Below are positions 40,860 through 51,730 of a stretch of DNA of 64,000 nt, piece by piece. The DNA is taken from contig JAWKOL010000022.1 of NCBI GenBank assembly GCA_041391225.1, positions 1 to 64,000 on the forward strand. Direction: 5' to 3'. The notes below the pieces were generated by a model that ran no database searches, was not told the DNA's origin, and saw nothing but the letters and a program-made list of their open reading frames with translations. Each line of letters starts with the position of its first letter. The stretch's first letter is position 1. Position numbers and translations under genes: made by a program. This DNA comes from RI-153 sp041391225. GTDB lineage: Bacteria > Chloroflexota > Anaerolineae > Caldilineales > Caldilineaceae.

Positions 40860-41763
40860 ATGGTTGCCATTACCCAGACACAGCCCAAACGTCGACCGGC
40901 GCACTTCAACACGTACGATCTGTTGGGGCTTGCGCTGATCCTCAGTGTAGGGGCGATCCACCTCGTCTACGCGCCAGAGGAATTCGATCATGTGGAGTAC
41001 ATCGGCGTGCTCTTTGTGGCGAACTTCATCGTGTCTTTGCTTTCTGCGGGCGGCATCGCGCGCCGCAACGGCTGGGGGTGGCTGATCGGTCTCGTGGCGG
41101 CGGCGGGTTCCATCGTCGGCTATGTGGTCAGCCGCACCGCTGGCCTGCCTGGCCACCCCATCGAGCCGTGGCTGGAACCGGCGGGCGTCCTCTCGCTCAC
41201 GACAGAAGGCTTCTTCGTCCTGTTGACCTATGTGGTGTGGACACAGCGCACCGCGGGCACTGAACGCGTGCAAGCGTGGATCGTGGGGGCAACGCGCTTG
41301 GGGCGGCTGCCCGGCGGGTGGGCGAACGGTGGCATCGGGCAACGCTACTTCATGCCCACGGCCACTTTGCTGGGGCTGATTGCATTCGGCCTGGCGTCGG
41401 CCATCTGGCTCTCGGGTACCGAAGACATCACCCAGTTCGATCTGGGCAACGACAACGGTCTCTTTGTCACCCGCGTCAACCTGACCATGCTGGGCAGCAT
41501 CATCGACGTGCGTGAAGATCCTGGACGAGGAAAAGGCCACGCGCATCTTCAGCGATCACGACAAGATGCCCTACCTGATGGTGGAAAACGGCGACGAAGC
41601 GGTGAAGATCTACGCGCCGGAACATTCGCGCCATCACAGCACACCGATTCAAGGACGCATCTACGCGCTCTTTTTCCCCAACACCGGCGACGCCGTCAAA
41701 AGCGGATCATCGCTCTACTTCGTCTTGGGGCGGAAGAAATTGGGGCCAATTCAGGTGCAATAA
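40860..41763 (+). pseudogene. Multi-pass membrane protein with C-terminal lipoprotein-like domain (one frameshift)
   Basis: The ATG follows GAGGAG with a six-base gap. Four to five TM helices are visible (LLGLALILSVGAIHLVY; IGVLFVANFIVSLLSAGG; GWLIGLVAAAGSIVGYVV; GVLSLTTEGFFVLLTYVV; TATLLGLIAFGLASAIWL). A frame change near 41515 splits off the tail (41512-41763), which reads KILDEEKATRIFSDHDKMPY and YALFFPNTGDAVKSG and resembles the preceding lipoprotein. The stop overlaps the next start as TAATG, so it is coupled to the protease. Function unknown; a membrane partner of the secreted block is plausible. Confidence 0.72.
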
Positions 41764-44637
41764 TGACTTTTTTTCGTAGAAAACTGCGTACACGAGTGCT
41801 GTTGATGGCGGCGCTCGTCTTCTGTTTGATCAGCCCGATCCCCCTTCACGCCGCGCAGACTGTTCAAACAACGCCGCCAATCTCGCCCGATGCCAAGATC
41901 TCGCCCGTCCTGGCGCAGATGCTGAACGAAGCGGCAACCGACAGCATGACCACTGTGATTGTGACACTGGCCGATCCGCTTGATCCGCAACGCATCGCGC
42001 AGAGTCGCCGCGCCGAAGGTCCCGATGCACTGCTGCGCACCATGCAGACGAAAACATCGGCTGCCCAGGCGCCGTTGCTCGCCTCGTTGACGCAAGCAGA
42101 AGACGGCACAGTGCAGTCGGTGATTCCATTCTGGATCTTCAACGGCCTCTCGATCACGGCGACGCCACAAGTGATCCGCTCCCTGGCCACCCGCGCCGAT
42201 GTCCAATCGATTGGACCCGATGTCATCGATCTGCGCCTTTCGCCGGACGCCATCGATCCGGAGCCGAGCCCGAATCTCACGCAGATTGGGGCGCAAGAGC
42301 TTTGGCGGTTGGGGTACACCGGCCAGGGGGTGGTGGTGGCCAGCCTGGACACGGGTGTCGATGTGGATCACCCCGATCTCCAACGCAACTGGCGCGGCGG
42401 AGACAACAGTTGGTTCGATCCTTACAATCAGCACCCCGACCGTCCGGTGGATTTTAACGGCCACGGCACGTGGACGATGGGTGCAATCGTGGGGGGCAGC
42501 CATAGTGGATCCAATCTGGGCGCTGCCCCAGGGACACAGTGGATTGCCGGCCGTGTCTTCAACGACGCCGACAAAGCGACTGTCACCGCCGTACACCTGG
42601 CTTTCCAGTGGCTGCTCGATCCCGACGGTGATCCCACCACCGACGACGCGCCCGATGTGGTCAACAGTTCCTGGTCCATCGACGTGGTCGGCTGCAACTT
42701 GACGTTTGAGCCGGATCTCCTGGCACTGCGCGCAGCGGGCATTCTACCGATCTTCGCCGCGGGCAACTACGGTCCACAGGCTGGTACCAGCAGCAGCCCG
42801 GCCAACAACCCATCGGCATTGGCGGTGGGCGCGGTCAACGGCCAGGATCGCATCTACAGCGAAAGCAGCCGCGGCCCTTCGGCCTGCGCCGATCCTATCT
42901 TCCCCCACCTGTCGGCGCCGGGTGTTGCGATCCTCACGGCGGAACGGGGTGGCGGGTATTTCAGAGCTACCGGCACGTCGATGGCTGCGCCGCACGTCAC
43001 CGCGTCGGTGGCTCTGCTGTTGAGTGCCTTTCCCGACCTAACCGTGGAGCAGATACAAAACGCCCTGCTGTCCAGCGCCGTCGATTTAGGCGTCTCCGGC
43101 GCGGACATGACCTTCGGCTACGGGCGTCTCGACGTAGGCGCCGCGTTCGATTGGCTCGTCAACCATGCCGGAGAGATCCAGTTGGTGCCTTCCACATTGA
43201 CCCTACCCATCCTGGTGACTACCGTGGATGACGTTGTGGCAGCCGACGGGTTGTGTTCGCTACGTGAGGCCGTGGTGGCGGCCAACGACGACATGGCCTA
43301 CAACGGCTGTACCGCGGGCAGCGGCGCGGACCACATCCGCTTCGCCGCATCGCTGCCCCAGCCGCCGACTATCGTGCTCACCACCACCGGTACCGCCGAA
43401 GACGCCGCACTCAGCGGCGATCTGGATCTGCTCTCCACGCTTACCATCGACGGCGGCGACGGCGTCATCATCGACGGCAACGATGCGGACCGCGTCTTCG
43501 ACATCCACGCCGGCGCCCACATCACCATCACCCACGTCACCGTGCGGCATGGGCGCGGCGAAACCGGCGACAGCGGCGGCGGGTTGCGTGTGCGGGGCCG
43601 GTTGACGCTCGGCGACAGCATTGTTTCGGGTAACTGGGGTGGCGGTGTGGCCAATCTGAGCGGCATCACCGTGATCACCAACACCCAGATCGTGAGCAAC
43701 GTGATGGGCTACGGCGTCTCCAACCAGATTCAGGGTGGGTTGACGGTGGACGGCGGGCGCGTTGCGCACAATGAGCGGGGCGGCGTCTACAACGCACTGT
43801 CCACAGCGACGTTGATCGGTGTGGAGATCGCGCACAACAGTGGCAGCGGCGTCCACAACGAAGGCGCAAGCATCGCCCGGGTGACGCTCAGCGCGTCAAC
43901 GGTGATGAGCAACAGCGCCGAAAGCGGCGCGGGCGTCTTCAACCAGGGGGTGGGCGCGCAGATGGGCATCGTGCGCACCCGATTCTCGGGGAATGTGGCG
44001 TCGTCTTCAGGCGGGGGCATCTTCAACAACGGGACGCTGAGCGTGGCGTCCTCGACGCTGGATCACAATCGAGCGCGCCTTTGGCGGGCTGCACCATTTC
44101 GGCGGCACGCTGACGCTCACCAACGACACGTTCAGCACCAACCGCGCCGCGGACAACGGCGGCAGCCTGTACGCGGGCGGCGCGGCCACGATCCGCAACG
44201 TCACCTTTTTGGGGGGTGAGGCTGGGGGCGACGGCGGCAATCTCTTCATCGACGAAGGGGCCGTCTCCATCGGCGCTGCCATTGTGAGTGACGCCGCAAG
44301 CGGCGATAACTGCGTCAACAGCGGCGGCGCCGTCACTTCGCTGGGCTACAACCTGGAAAGCACAGACACCTGCGGCTTCAACGCGGCAGGGGATCTGCCC
44401 AACCATGATGCGAAGTTAGGTCCGCTGGCGGACAACGGCGGCGACACGCCCACGCACCTGCCCGCGGATGACAGCCCGGCGTTGGATCAGATCCCAGCCG
44501 GCGTCAACCGCTGCGGCGAATCCATCAACAGCGATCAGCGTGGCGTCACCCGCCCGCAGGGGACGGGTTGTGACATCGGCGCGGTGGAGATGGCAGTCCC
44601 GCAGTGGGCAGTGTTTGCGCCGCTGGTGATGCGCTAG
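41763..44637 (+). pseudogene. Secreted subtilisin-like (S8) protease with CSLREA and beta-helix domains (one frameshift)
   Basis: The Sec signal peptide (LLMAALVFCLISPIPLHAA) is followed by an inhibitor-like propeptide and an S8 catalytic domain with the full triad: VASLDTGVDVDHPDL (Asp), NGHGTWTMGAIVGG (His) and GTSMAAPHVTASVALL (Ser); NSSWSIDVVG and FAAGNYGP form the oxyanion region. Then come a CSLREA segment (DGLCSLREAVVAANDD), a parallel beta-helix (LGDSIVSGNWGGGVANLSG, VEIAHNSGSGVHNEG) and a choice-of-anchor-type end (LADNGGDTPTHLPADDSPAL, TGCDIGAVE). One frame change lies near 44080. It is coupled to the membrane-protein gene and probably processes surface proteins of this block. Confidence 0.88.
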
Positions 44638-44678
44638 AACAGAACAACGGAAGTAAACCAACAAATGACATTCACTCG

Positions 44679-47600
44679 TTACTCATCCCCCAACCACTGG
44701 CGCAGCAGATCCACGCTTTCTTCGGTGTAGAAGTACGCGAAATGGTTGCCCGGCACCACCGCCACCGTTAGCGGGCGCCAATGACCGTGCCGCACGGCTT
44801 CGGCGCTGGCCACGCTGATGGCGATGTCGTTGGGGCCGCCCAGCAGTTGATCCAGCCCCATGTCGAGCAGCTTGCCCAGCCCCGCCTTGCTAAAGAGCAT
44901 CTTCCAGTTGAATTTGTCGAACTTGGCGTTGTTGCCGATCTGCACGAAGTACGGCACGCTCAGGGGATCGGCATTGTTGTTCAGTTCCTTGTACAACTCT
45001 GAGCCGGGCATCAGATCGTCGATGCTGACGGCGCTGTCCACGGTCTTCTTGAAGAACCACTCGGCGATGAGCGCCGGTGGCGTGGGTCCGGCGTGATTCA
45101 GCGCCACTGTCCCCAGCCAGAAGATCAGCTTCTTGAGTTCGGCCAGCCGCGTCCCCGCGTTGGGCGCGCCGCCCATGAAGACCCGATCCACGTAAGCGTG
45201 GCCGCCCTTCAACTCCACCATCACGCGCACTACCTGCGTCCCCATGGAGTGGCAGAAGACGTCGAGATGCACGCCGTCGTTTTCACCGAAATTGAGCGCG
45301 GTGAGCGCCTGCCCCAGTGTGGCCCCGTTCTCCATCACCGTAGTGTTGAAGGTCTCGTAGTCGTAGGCCAGGTAGAGATCGTAGCCGCCCAACTGGTTCA
45401 AGAAAGGCATCACCTTTTCCACGAACCATTCGGTGTCGCTGGTGAAGCCGTGGACGAGCAGTGCCACCTTGCGCGCCTGCGCCACGTCGTCTGCTGTGGC
45501 GACGGCGTAGATCGGCTTGCCGTCGACGCCGCGTTCTGCCTTGCGCAAGCCGGTGTCGGGCGGTAGTTTGCCCTTGTACACTTTGTAGAGGAAGAGTCGC
45601 ACCGTGCGTTTGAGATCCCGCGTGGGGACGTCGCCCGCAGGACGCGTGCCCGCCGTCGGCGGCGTCTACGGGCAGGGGCAAGTTGGTGATCGATACGGCC
45701 AGGCGGCGCTGACCTTCACCCGCCAGCGCCCGCGTCGACGCTTCTTCGGATTGGTAGGCCAGGAAGAAGAATTCGCCATCGAAGGCCACCGGCAGGACGC
45801 CGCCCAGATCTTCTTCGTCTTCCAGCGTCATCTCCAGGCGTAGCGGGTTGTCCTCGTTGATCGTGCTCAGTTGCTCCGGTGTGGTGTTCAGCGCCAGCAC
45901 GCCCGCCGCGCTCTGCGCCGCCCGTGTGCTGCCCCCAAACGAAAGCGGACGGAATGTCCACTGCGCGTCGGGATTGGTAAGGCCGGGGGGCAGCGGCATG
46001 GCCTCGTCCGCGTCCAGCGCCCGGGTGATCTGCCCCACGCTGCTGATCACCAGATCACCGCTGAATCCGGCCGGTTTCTCCAGGGTGATGGACAGGGACG
46101 ATCCCAGATCGAGCGAGCGTTCACCCTCGGGCAGCGGTCGCACGTCGTTGTCCACGAGCACGTTGATCTCCACTTGCCGTGTGATCCAGCCGGCATTGGC
46201 GTCCTCTTCGATGCGCAGGGCGCGCGTCCTCTGGCGGCGGATGCCGTTGAGCAGTTCGCCCAGCGGCCCGGCGTCGCGGACGTCGCCGATCTCGCGCTGC
46301 GGCTTGTTCAGTTCTTCCATCTCCAACACATCGAACGACGTAGGCGCACGTGTGGCGAAGATCTTGAGGATCTCGCGGCTCTGGGTGATGAACGGGTTGT
46401 TGACCGTGGGCGCGATGCCCTGGATGGGGATGGATTTGCCCGGCGCCAGCGTGTGGTGCGTGGCGCGCGACGGCGAAATGCGGGCGATGCCGAAATTGGC
46501 GTCGAGGTTGAAGATCGACACGTAGAGGGTTTCGCTGGTGTCGTTTTGCACCGTGAGCCAGATCTTGCGCCCTGGCGTGAGCACGTTGCCCGTGTCTTCC
46601 AGTGGGATACCGTCTTTGGGGCCGGCGAAACCGGCGCTGGTGTAGCTCTGCGCCGTCACCGTGAGGCCGCGGGCCAGATCATCGGGTTCGGTGGGGTTGC
46701 GCAGGTTGCGCACGTTGTTGTAGACGGCCAGGTGATGCAGATTCTGGGCGATGCTCAGCGCGCCTTCCGGCGTGGCCGGCTGTCGCTCGGTGACGATCTG
46801 TGTGCCGCTGCCGTCCTGGATCGCCAGTTCGTCGCCGCGACGCAGCACGCGGAAGTGCGCGCCCGGCTCGTCGGCGGCCACCACTTCGAGGAACGACGAT
46901 CTGCCCTCTTCGCTGTCCAACGCGGCGAGGACCAGCGGATCGTCCACAGCCACGGTGTAGGTGAGCGAATCGTAGCCCTGCGCCGTGATGCGAACGCGGG
47001 CGGGGACAGGGATTGCGTCCTTGGTCAGCGTCGTCTCCAGCCCGGCGTAGACGTAGTCGAGCTTGGTCTGTACCACCTCGCCCACGGCCAGGGGTGCGCC
47101 GCGCATGTCGTCGCTACCGTCGGGGTAGATCGCCACACGACTGCCTTCGGTGAGGCCCACCGCGGCGCCGCCGTTGATGCGCACGTAGAGCTGGCCGCCG
47201 TCGTCTTCCACTTCGGTGACGAGCAGATGCGGCGCGGCCGGGGCCGCCATGCCACCGAAGATCTGCCGGTTGCGCGGTCCTTCCAGTTGGGGCAGTTGCG
47301 ACTTGTAAGCCGCGTTGGCGCTGGTCTGCACAAAATCGGCCACTTCGCCCCAGGTCAACTCAGGGCGATAGTTGCGTAGCGACTTGATCAGGAAATAGGT
47401 GGTGGCGCCGTGCCATTCGCCGGTTTCGGGGGCGCGGTATTCGTGGCTCAGCTCTTCGTCACGGCACCCGGCCAAGAGGACGTGCTGGCTGTCGGCGTTG
47501 ATGCGCCAGCCGCTGCCGTCGCGCGTCGTGGGGATCTCCACCACATCGGTGAGGCGGACGCCTTCGATCAGGGTTTCGGGTGGGCGCACACGTTCATCTT

Positions 47601-48141
47601 TGGGTCCGCGGCGGGTGAGTGGCTTGGTGGTGTCCGGTTCTTCGGCCTCGCGGGTGCCGGAGCCGGAGTGGCAGCAATCCAGGAAGACGGTCACCAGCGC
47701 ACCCTTGGCCTCGGCCTGGTCGATGAGTGTGGCCAGTTCCTTGTCCAAAATATCATAGACGGGCCTGCCTGCCTCGTCCACGTCGCGGCTGTCGTAGGGG
47801 ACCACCGTCTCGTCGTAGCCGTCGGGTTCGTTGGGATCGATGCTGCGCGCCTGGGCGCCGTGTCCGCTATAGTGGAAGAAGATCTGGTCATCTTTGCCGG
47901 CGCGGGCGATGAGATCCGTCCATGCGGCCAGGATGTTGGCGCGGTTGGCGCGGCGATCCGCGGCTTCGCCATCGCCGGAGGTGAGCAGGGTGATGCGTTC
48001 AGGCGCCAGGCCCAGGCTCGTGGTGAGCCAGGTGTACATGGCGCGCACGTCCGCTACACAGCCGCGCAGATCCGGCACAGACGGGCTTTTGTAATCGTTG
48101 ACGCCCACCAGCAGTGCGTACAGATTGGATTCGGTCGTCAC
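44679..48141 (-). pseudogene. Caspase-like (C14) protease fused to alpha/beta hydrolase (one frameshift)
   Basis: The GTG at 48141 is preferred to the TTG at 48165 because AAGGAG lies six bases before it. Residues about 1-260 are a metacaspase-type domain: YALLVGVNDYKSPSVPDLRG, IFFHYSGHGAQ (His94) and VTVFLDCCHSGSG (Cys157). A long middle part (GDELAIQDGSGTQIVTE, IWLTVQNDTSETLYVSIFNL, PGKSIPIQGIAP) resembles the DUF4384-like region of bacterial caspase proteins. After one frame change near 45640, bridged by DVPTRDLKRTVRLFLYKVYK, comes an alpha/beta hydrolase: VALLVHGFTSDTEWF, nucleophile FCHSMGTQV and VVPGNHFAYF. There is no TM segment or signal. A protease that releases or activates its own lipase-like effector is plausible but unproven. 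Confidence 0.83.
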
Positions 48142-48457
48142 AGTGGTCTCCTTGGTCTTGTGCAAAGTCGAACGTCCAGTAGGCGGTTAGGCAGCGAGGA
48201 GATGACAATTGTCATGAATTAGCAGTGGATGGATTCTATCGTAGCACGGCCCGGTGCAAAGAACAACCGTTTCGAGGGGGTGCGAATCAGGCACTGTCAT
48301 GGCGCGCCCCGACTTTGAGCACGAATTGGCAGAATCAGGGCGCGCCCGTTACAATGCCTCTGCGAAACGGCACTGAAACCGAATGGCTTTGGCCGACGTT
48401 ATTGGTTGGATATCTCACTGTGCTCTCCAGCATTATCGAAAGAACAGGTGTAGCATT
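48142..48457. other. Divergent intergenic region between caspase and sortase-like genes
   Basis: These 316 bases must hold two divergent promoters. I see no convincing -35/-10 pair; a CGCGCCC word occurs near 48301 and 48341. No RNA gene was recognised. Confidence 0.4.
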
Positions 48458-49156
48458 ATGCAGAAAGCGATTGTTTGGAAGAAGATCCATGCCGCCGTGG
48501 CTGCGGCGCTGTTGACGCTCTTGCTGGCAGGCTGTGTCACCGAACCGGCGCCTGCCGTCTCCACGGGATCGGACACAGCGCCTGGCGCCACAACGCCGAC
48601 GCCCGAAGCTGAAGAAGCCACGACGGATAGCACGACAGACAGCACCACCGACGTTACTACCGACGTTACCGAGGACGCCACCGCGTTGCCCCCCATCTCG
48701 TTGCGCATCGACGAAATTGACATGAACGTTGCGGTTACGCCGATGACCTGGCGTGTGGCCGAAGCCGATGGCGTGCGCACCACAGCCTGGGTGCTGCCGC
48801 AGAGCGGCGCCGGTTGGCACCCCAACAGCGCAGGCGTGGGCGACGTCGGCAACGTCGTCATCTCCGGCCATCAACTGCTGGGCGACGCGCCGTTTGCCCC
48901 CATCGCCCTGGGCGACATCGTCCCCGGCCAGGAGATCGTCCTCACCGACGCCGACGGCAATAGCTTCACCTACGTTGTCACCGAGGTGACCGAACCACTG
49001 CCGATTCCCGCCACCTTGAGCGAAGAAGAGGATCTGGCGGCCCAATACGCAGCGCCAACCGAATCGCCGTCACTGACCCTGATCAGCGGCTGGCCCGATT
49101 TTTCGACGACGCACCGTGTCATCGTGCGCGCCGAGCTTGTCACCGACGCACCGTAG
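48458..49156 (+). CDS. Sortase-fold lipoprotein lacking the catalytic cysteine
   Basis: This 232-residue lipoprotein starts at the ATG (weak AGGTG upstream) that gives a signal peptide ending LLLAGC. A Thr/Asp/Glu-rich tether (TTDSTTDSTTDVTTDVTED) leads to a sortase-like beta-barrel: ISLRIDEIDMNVAVTP, WHPNSAGVGDVGNVVISGHQ with the expected His, PFAPIALGDIVPGQEIVLTD, FTYVVTEV, SPSLTLISGWPDFSTTHRVI with the expected Arg. The position of the TLxTC cysteine reads LISG, so transpeptidase activity is not expected. It may bind a sorting peptide or act as a non-catalytic scaffold. It heads the exopolysaccharide/envelope block. Confidence 0.78.
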   Translation: MQKAIVWKKIHAAVAAALLTLLLAGCVTEPAPAVSTGSDTAPGATTPTPEAEEATTDSTTDSTTDVTTDVTEDATALPPISLRIDEIDMNVAVTPMTWRVAEADGVRTTAWVLPQSGAGWHPNSAGVGDVGNVVISGHQLLGDAPFAPIALGDIVPGQEIVLTDADGNSFTYVVTEVTEPLPIPATLSEEEDLAAQYAAPTESPSLTLISGWPDFSTTHRVIVRAELVTDAP

Positions 49157-49174
49157 CCCAAACACCGGCCGCAC

Positions 49175-50857
49175 ATGGATGCCCTGATCATGCCGCAGCC
49201 CGCCGCTGCCCACGAATCCAACCTGCGTTGTAGCGTCATCGTTCCCGTCTATAATGGCGCGCAGACGATCACACGTTGCCTCGACGCGTTGGCCGCGCAG
49301 CGTCTATCTGCCGACGATTTCGAGGTCATCGTGGTGAGCGATGGCGCCACCGACGACACCGACGCCGTGGTGCAGGGATGGTTGGATCGGCGAGGGTTGA
49401 CTCACTGGCGGCTGCTGCGCCAGGACAACGCCGGGCCGGGCGCGGCGCGTAACCGCGGCGCCCACGAGGCGCAGGCGCCGCTACTTCTCTTCACCGACGC
49501 CGACTGCGCGCCCCACCCCAATTGGGTGACGGCCATGCTCGATGTCTTCGATGATCCCACGGTGGCCGGCGCCAAAGGCACCTACTCCACCCGGCAGACG
49601 GCCCTGGCGCCTCGCTTTGTCCAGGCCGAGTACGAAGACCGCTACGATCGTATGCGCGGGCAAGAGCGCATCGATTTCATCGACACCTACTCGGCGGCCT
49701 ACCGTCGCCAGGTTTTCGGCGAAAATGGCGGCTTCGATGTCATCTTCACCACGGCCAGCGTCGAGGATCAGGAGTTGAGTTTCCGCATCGCCGCCAAGGG
49801 CTATCGGCTCGTCTTCGCGCCGGATGCCAAAGTGGAACACATCCACGACGAGAACCTGGCCGAATACTGCCGCCGCAAGTACTTCATCGGCTTTTGGAAG
49901 GCGCTGCTCACACGCTGGCACCCTGAACGGGTGGTACAAGACAGCCACACGCCGCAGGTGCTCAAAGTGCAAATGCTGCTGTGGGGTGTTATGCTCGGCC
50001 TGCTGCCGCTGACCCTGTTGGGCATGATCTGGCCGATCTTCCAATTGGCCGGGTGGGGGCTGCTGCTGACGTTGCTCGTCTTTCTTGTCACCACAGCGCC
50101 TTTCGTGGCCAAATTGGCGCACCGCTCCTGGCGACTGGCTGCCTTTGGGCCTGTGATGTTGGTCGCACGTTCGCTTTCGCTGGGATTGGGCTACGTCGTC
50201 GGCACGGTCCACTTCGCGGGGACATTGCCAGGCCAGCGCGAACCGGTGATCCCAGGCTGGAAACGCCTGATCAAGCGCGGTATGGACATCCTGGGCGCGC
50301 TGGCAGGGTTGGCGATCTCTACGCCGTTCATCCTGCTGGCCGCGCTGGCCATCAAGCTCGACTCGCCCGGGCCGATCTTCTACGTGCAGACACGCATCGG
50401 CGAACACGGGCGTCCATTCCGCATCGTCAAATTGCGCAGCATGACCTACGACGCTGAAGAAAAGCTCGATCAGTTGATCGACATCGACGATCTGCCCGAA
50501 CCGGCGTACAAGTTGCCCAATGATCCACGCGTAACGCGCATCGGCTCGTTGCTGCGCCGCAGCAGCCTCGACGAAACGCCACAGTTCTGGAACGTCCTTC
50601 GCGGGGAGATGAGCCTGGTGGGGCCACGCCCAGAAGAAGAACAACTCGTGCAGCGCTACAACGATCACCAACGGCTGCGCCTGCTCGTCAAACCCGGCCT
50701 CACCGGCCCCATGCAGATCAGCGGGCGCGGCGACCTGTCTTTCGCGGAACGCCTACGCCTGGAGCTCGACTACATCGAACACTACAGCCTGCGCCGCGAC
50801 GTCGAGATCCTTCTTCGCACCCTGCCTGCCGTGTGGGCCGGCAAGGGCGCTCGTTAA
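49175..50857 (+). CDS. GT2 glycosyltransferase fused to undecaprenyl-phosphate sugar transferase
   Basis: This 560-residue protein joins two enzymes. Residues about 17-250 form a family-2 glycosyltransferase (CSVIVPVYNGAQTITRCLDA, VIVVSDGATDDT, GAARNRG, FTDADC metal site, EDQEL). Two or three TM helices follow (about 270-350). Residues about 365-560 are a WcaJ/WbaP-type initiating sugar-phosphate transferase (KRGMDILGALAGLAISTPFI, SPGPIFYVQTRIGEHGRPF, IVKLRSM, DETPQFWNVLRGEMSLVGPR, KPGLTGPMQISGR). It would start lipid-linked oligosaccharide synthesis and add a second sugar, at the inner face of the membrane. The start may be 49175 or the Met five codons later. Next to a sortase-like protein and DUF2723/DUF4012 genes, it points to exopolysaccharide or surface-glycan synthesis. 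Confidence 0.92.
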   Translation: MDALIMPQPAAAHESNLRCSVIVPVYNGAQTITRCLDALAAQRLSADDFEVIVVSDGATDDTDAVVQGWLDRRGLTHWRLLRQDNAGPGAARNRGAHEAQAPLLLFTDADCAPHPNWVTAMLDVFDDPTVAGAKGTYSTRQTALAPRFVQAEYEDRYDRMRGQERIDFIDTYSAAYRRQVFGENGGFDVIFTTASVEDQELSFRIAAKGYRLVFAPDAKVEHIHDENLAEYCRRKYFIGFWKALLTRWHPERVVQDSHTPQVLKVQMLLWGVMLGLLPLTLLGMIWPIFQLAGWGLLLTLLVFLVTTAPFVAKLAHRSWRLAAFGPVMLVARSLSLGLGYVVGTVHFAGTLPGQREPVIPGWKRLIKRGMDILGALAGLAISTPFILLAALAIKLDSPGPIFYVQTRIGEHGRPFRIVKLRSMTYDAEEKLDQLIDIDDLPEPAYKLPNDPRVTRIGSLLRRSSLDETPQFWNVLRGEMSLVGPRPEEEQLVQRYNDHQRLRLLVKPGLTGPMQISGRGDLSFAERLRLELDYIEHYSLRRDVEILLRTLPAVWAGKGAR

Positions 50858-50899
50858 TGTACTTGATTTTGTGATTCATCGCAGGAAAGCAGAGGAACC

Positions 50900-51723
50900 A
50901 TGAACGGAAATCACGCAGCATCGAACCACGTTGTCCGTCTTGTGCGCCTGGTTGTGAGACACTGGCCGGTCTCCGTTGCCATTGTGGTGATTGGATTGGC
51001 GCTCTTTTCGGCGCCGGCGCTGGCCGAACAATTGAACCAGACAGTTCCCATTCCCACAGCGACGCCAACCAATACATCGGTGCCGGCGAGCACATCGACG
51101 TTTACACCGGTCCCCCCACCAACACACCGGTACCGCCCACGGCAACGAATACACCCGTGCCGCCCACCAATACGCCGGCGCCGCCCACCAACACACCGCG
51201 GCCAGGTGAAACACCGGCGCCGACAGACACGCCGGTACCGCCCACGGCGACGAACACACCCGTGCCGCCCACCAACACGCCGACGGCTACCACTGTGATC
51301 CCCACATTGCCACCGCCCAATTTCACCATGTTCTTGGACATGGCCGCACCCAGAGGCGCCCTGCCCGGCCAGGAAGTGGAGATCCTTTTCACGGTCACCA
51401 ATCCATCGGCGGAGACGGCCAATAACGTGCGTGTGCGCAACCAATTGCCTGCATCGCTGATCCTCATCTCCACCGAAGTCGACGAAGACGGCACAGCCTC
51501 GCTGGAAACAGAGGAAGGCGGCGCCACGGTGGTCCTCTTTGCGTGGGACATGTTGGGGCCGAACGCATCCGCCGAAGCCACGCTCACCGTCATCGTCGAT
51601 CCCAGCGCGGCAGCCGGCACCGTCATCGATAACCTGGCTGTGGCCTTCGCCGACAACGGCGCACCGTATACTGCCGGTGTCAGCATCGGCCTGCCACCTG
51701 CCATCTTGCCTGGCTTCAACTAG
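50900..51723 (+). pseudogene. Secreted DUF11-domain protein with Thr/Pro linker (one frameshift)
   Basis: The start is MNGNHAASNHVVRLVRLVVR with a TM/signal segment (WPVSVAIVVIGLALFSAPALA). The frame breaks in a C run near 51112-51117, where one base appears to be missing, then resumes as a Thr/Pro repeat linker (NTPVPPTNTP-type). The C-terminal 130 residues form a DUF11-like beta-sandwich (GALPGQEVEILFTVTNPSAE, NNVRVRNQLPASLILISTEV, AEATLTVIVDPSAAAGTVID). Probably a surface or wall-spanning stalk protein. It ends just before the DUF2723 gene. Confidence 0.78.
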
Positions 51724-51730
51724 CAGTGTC

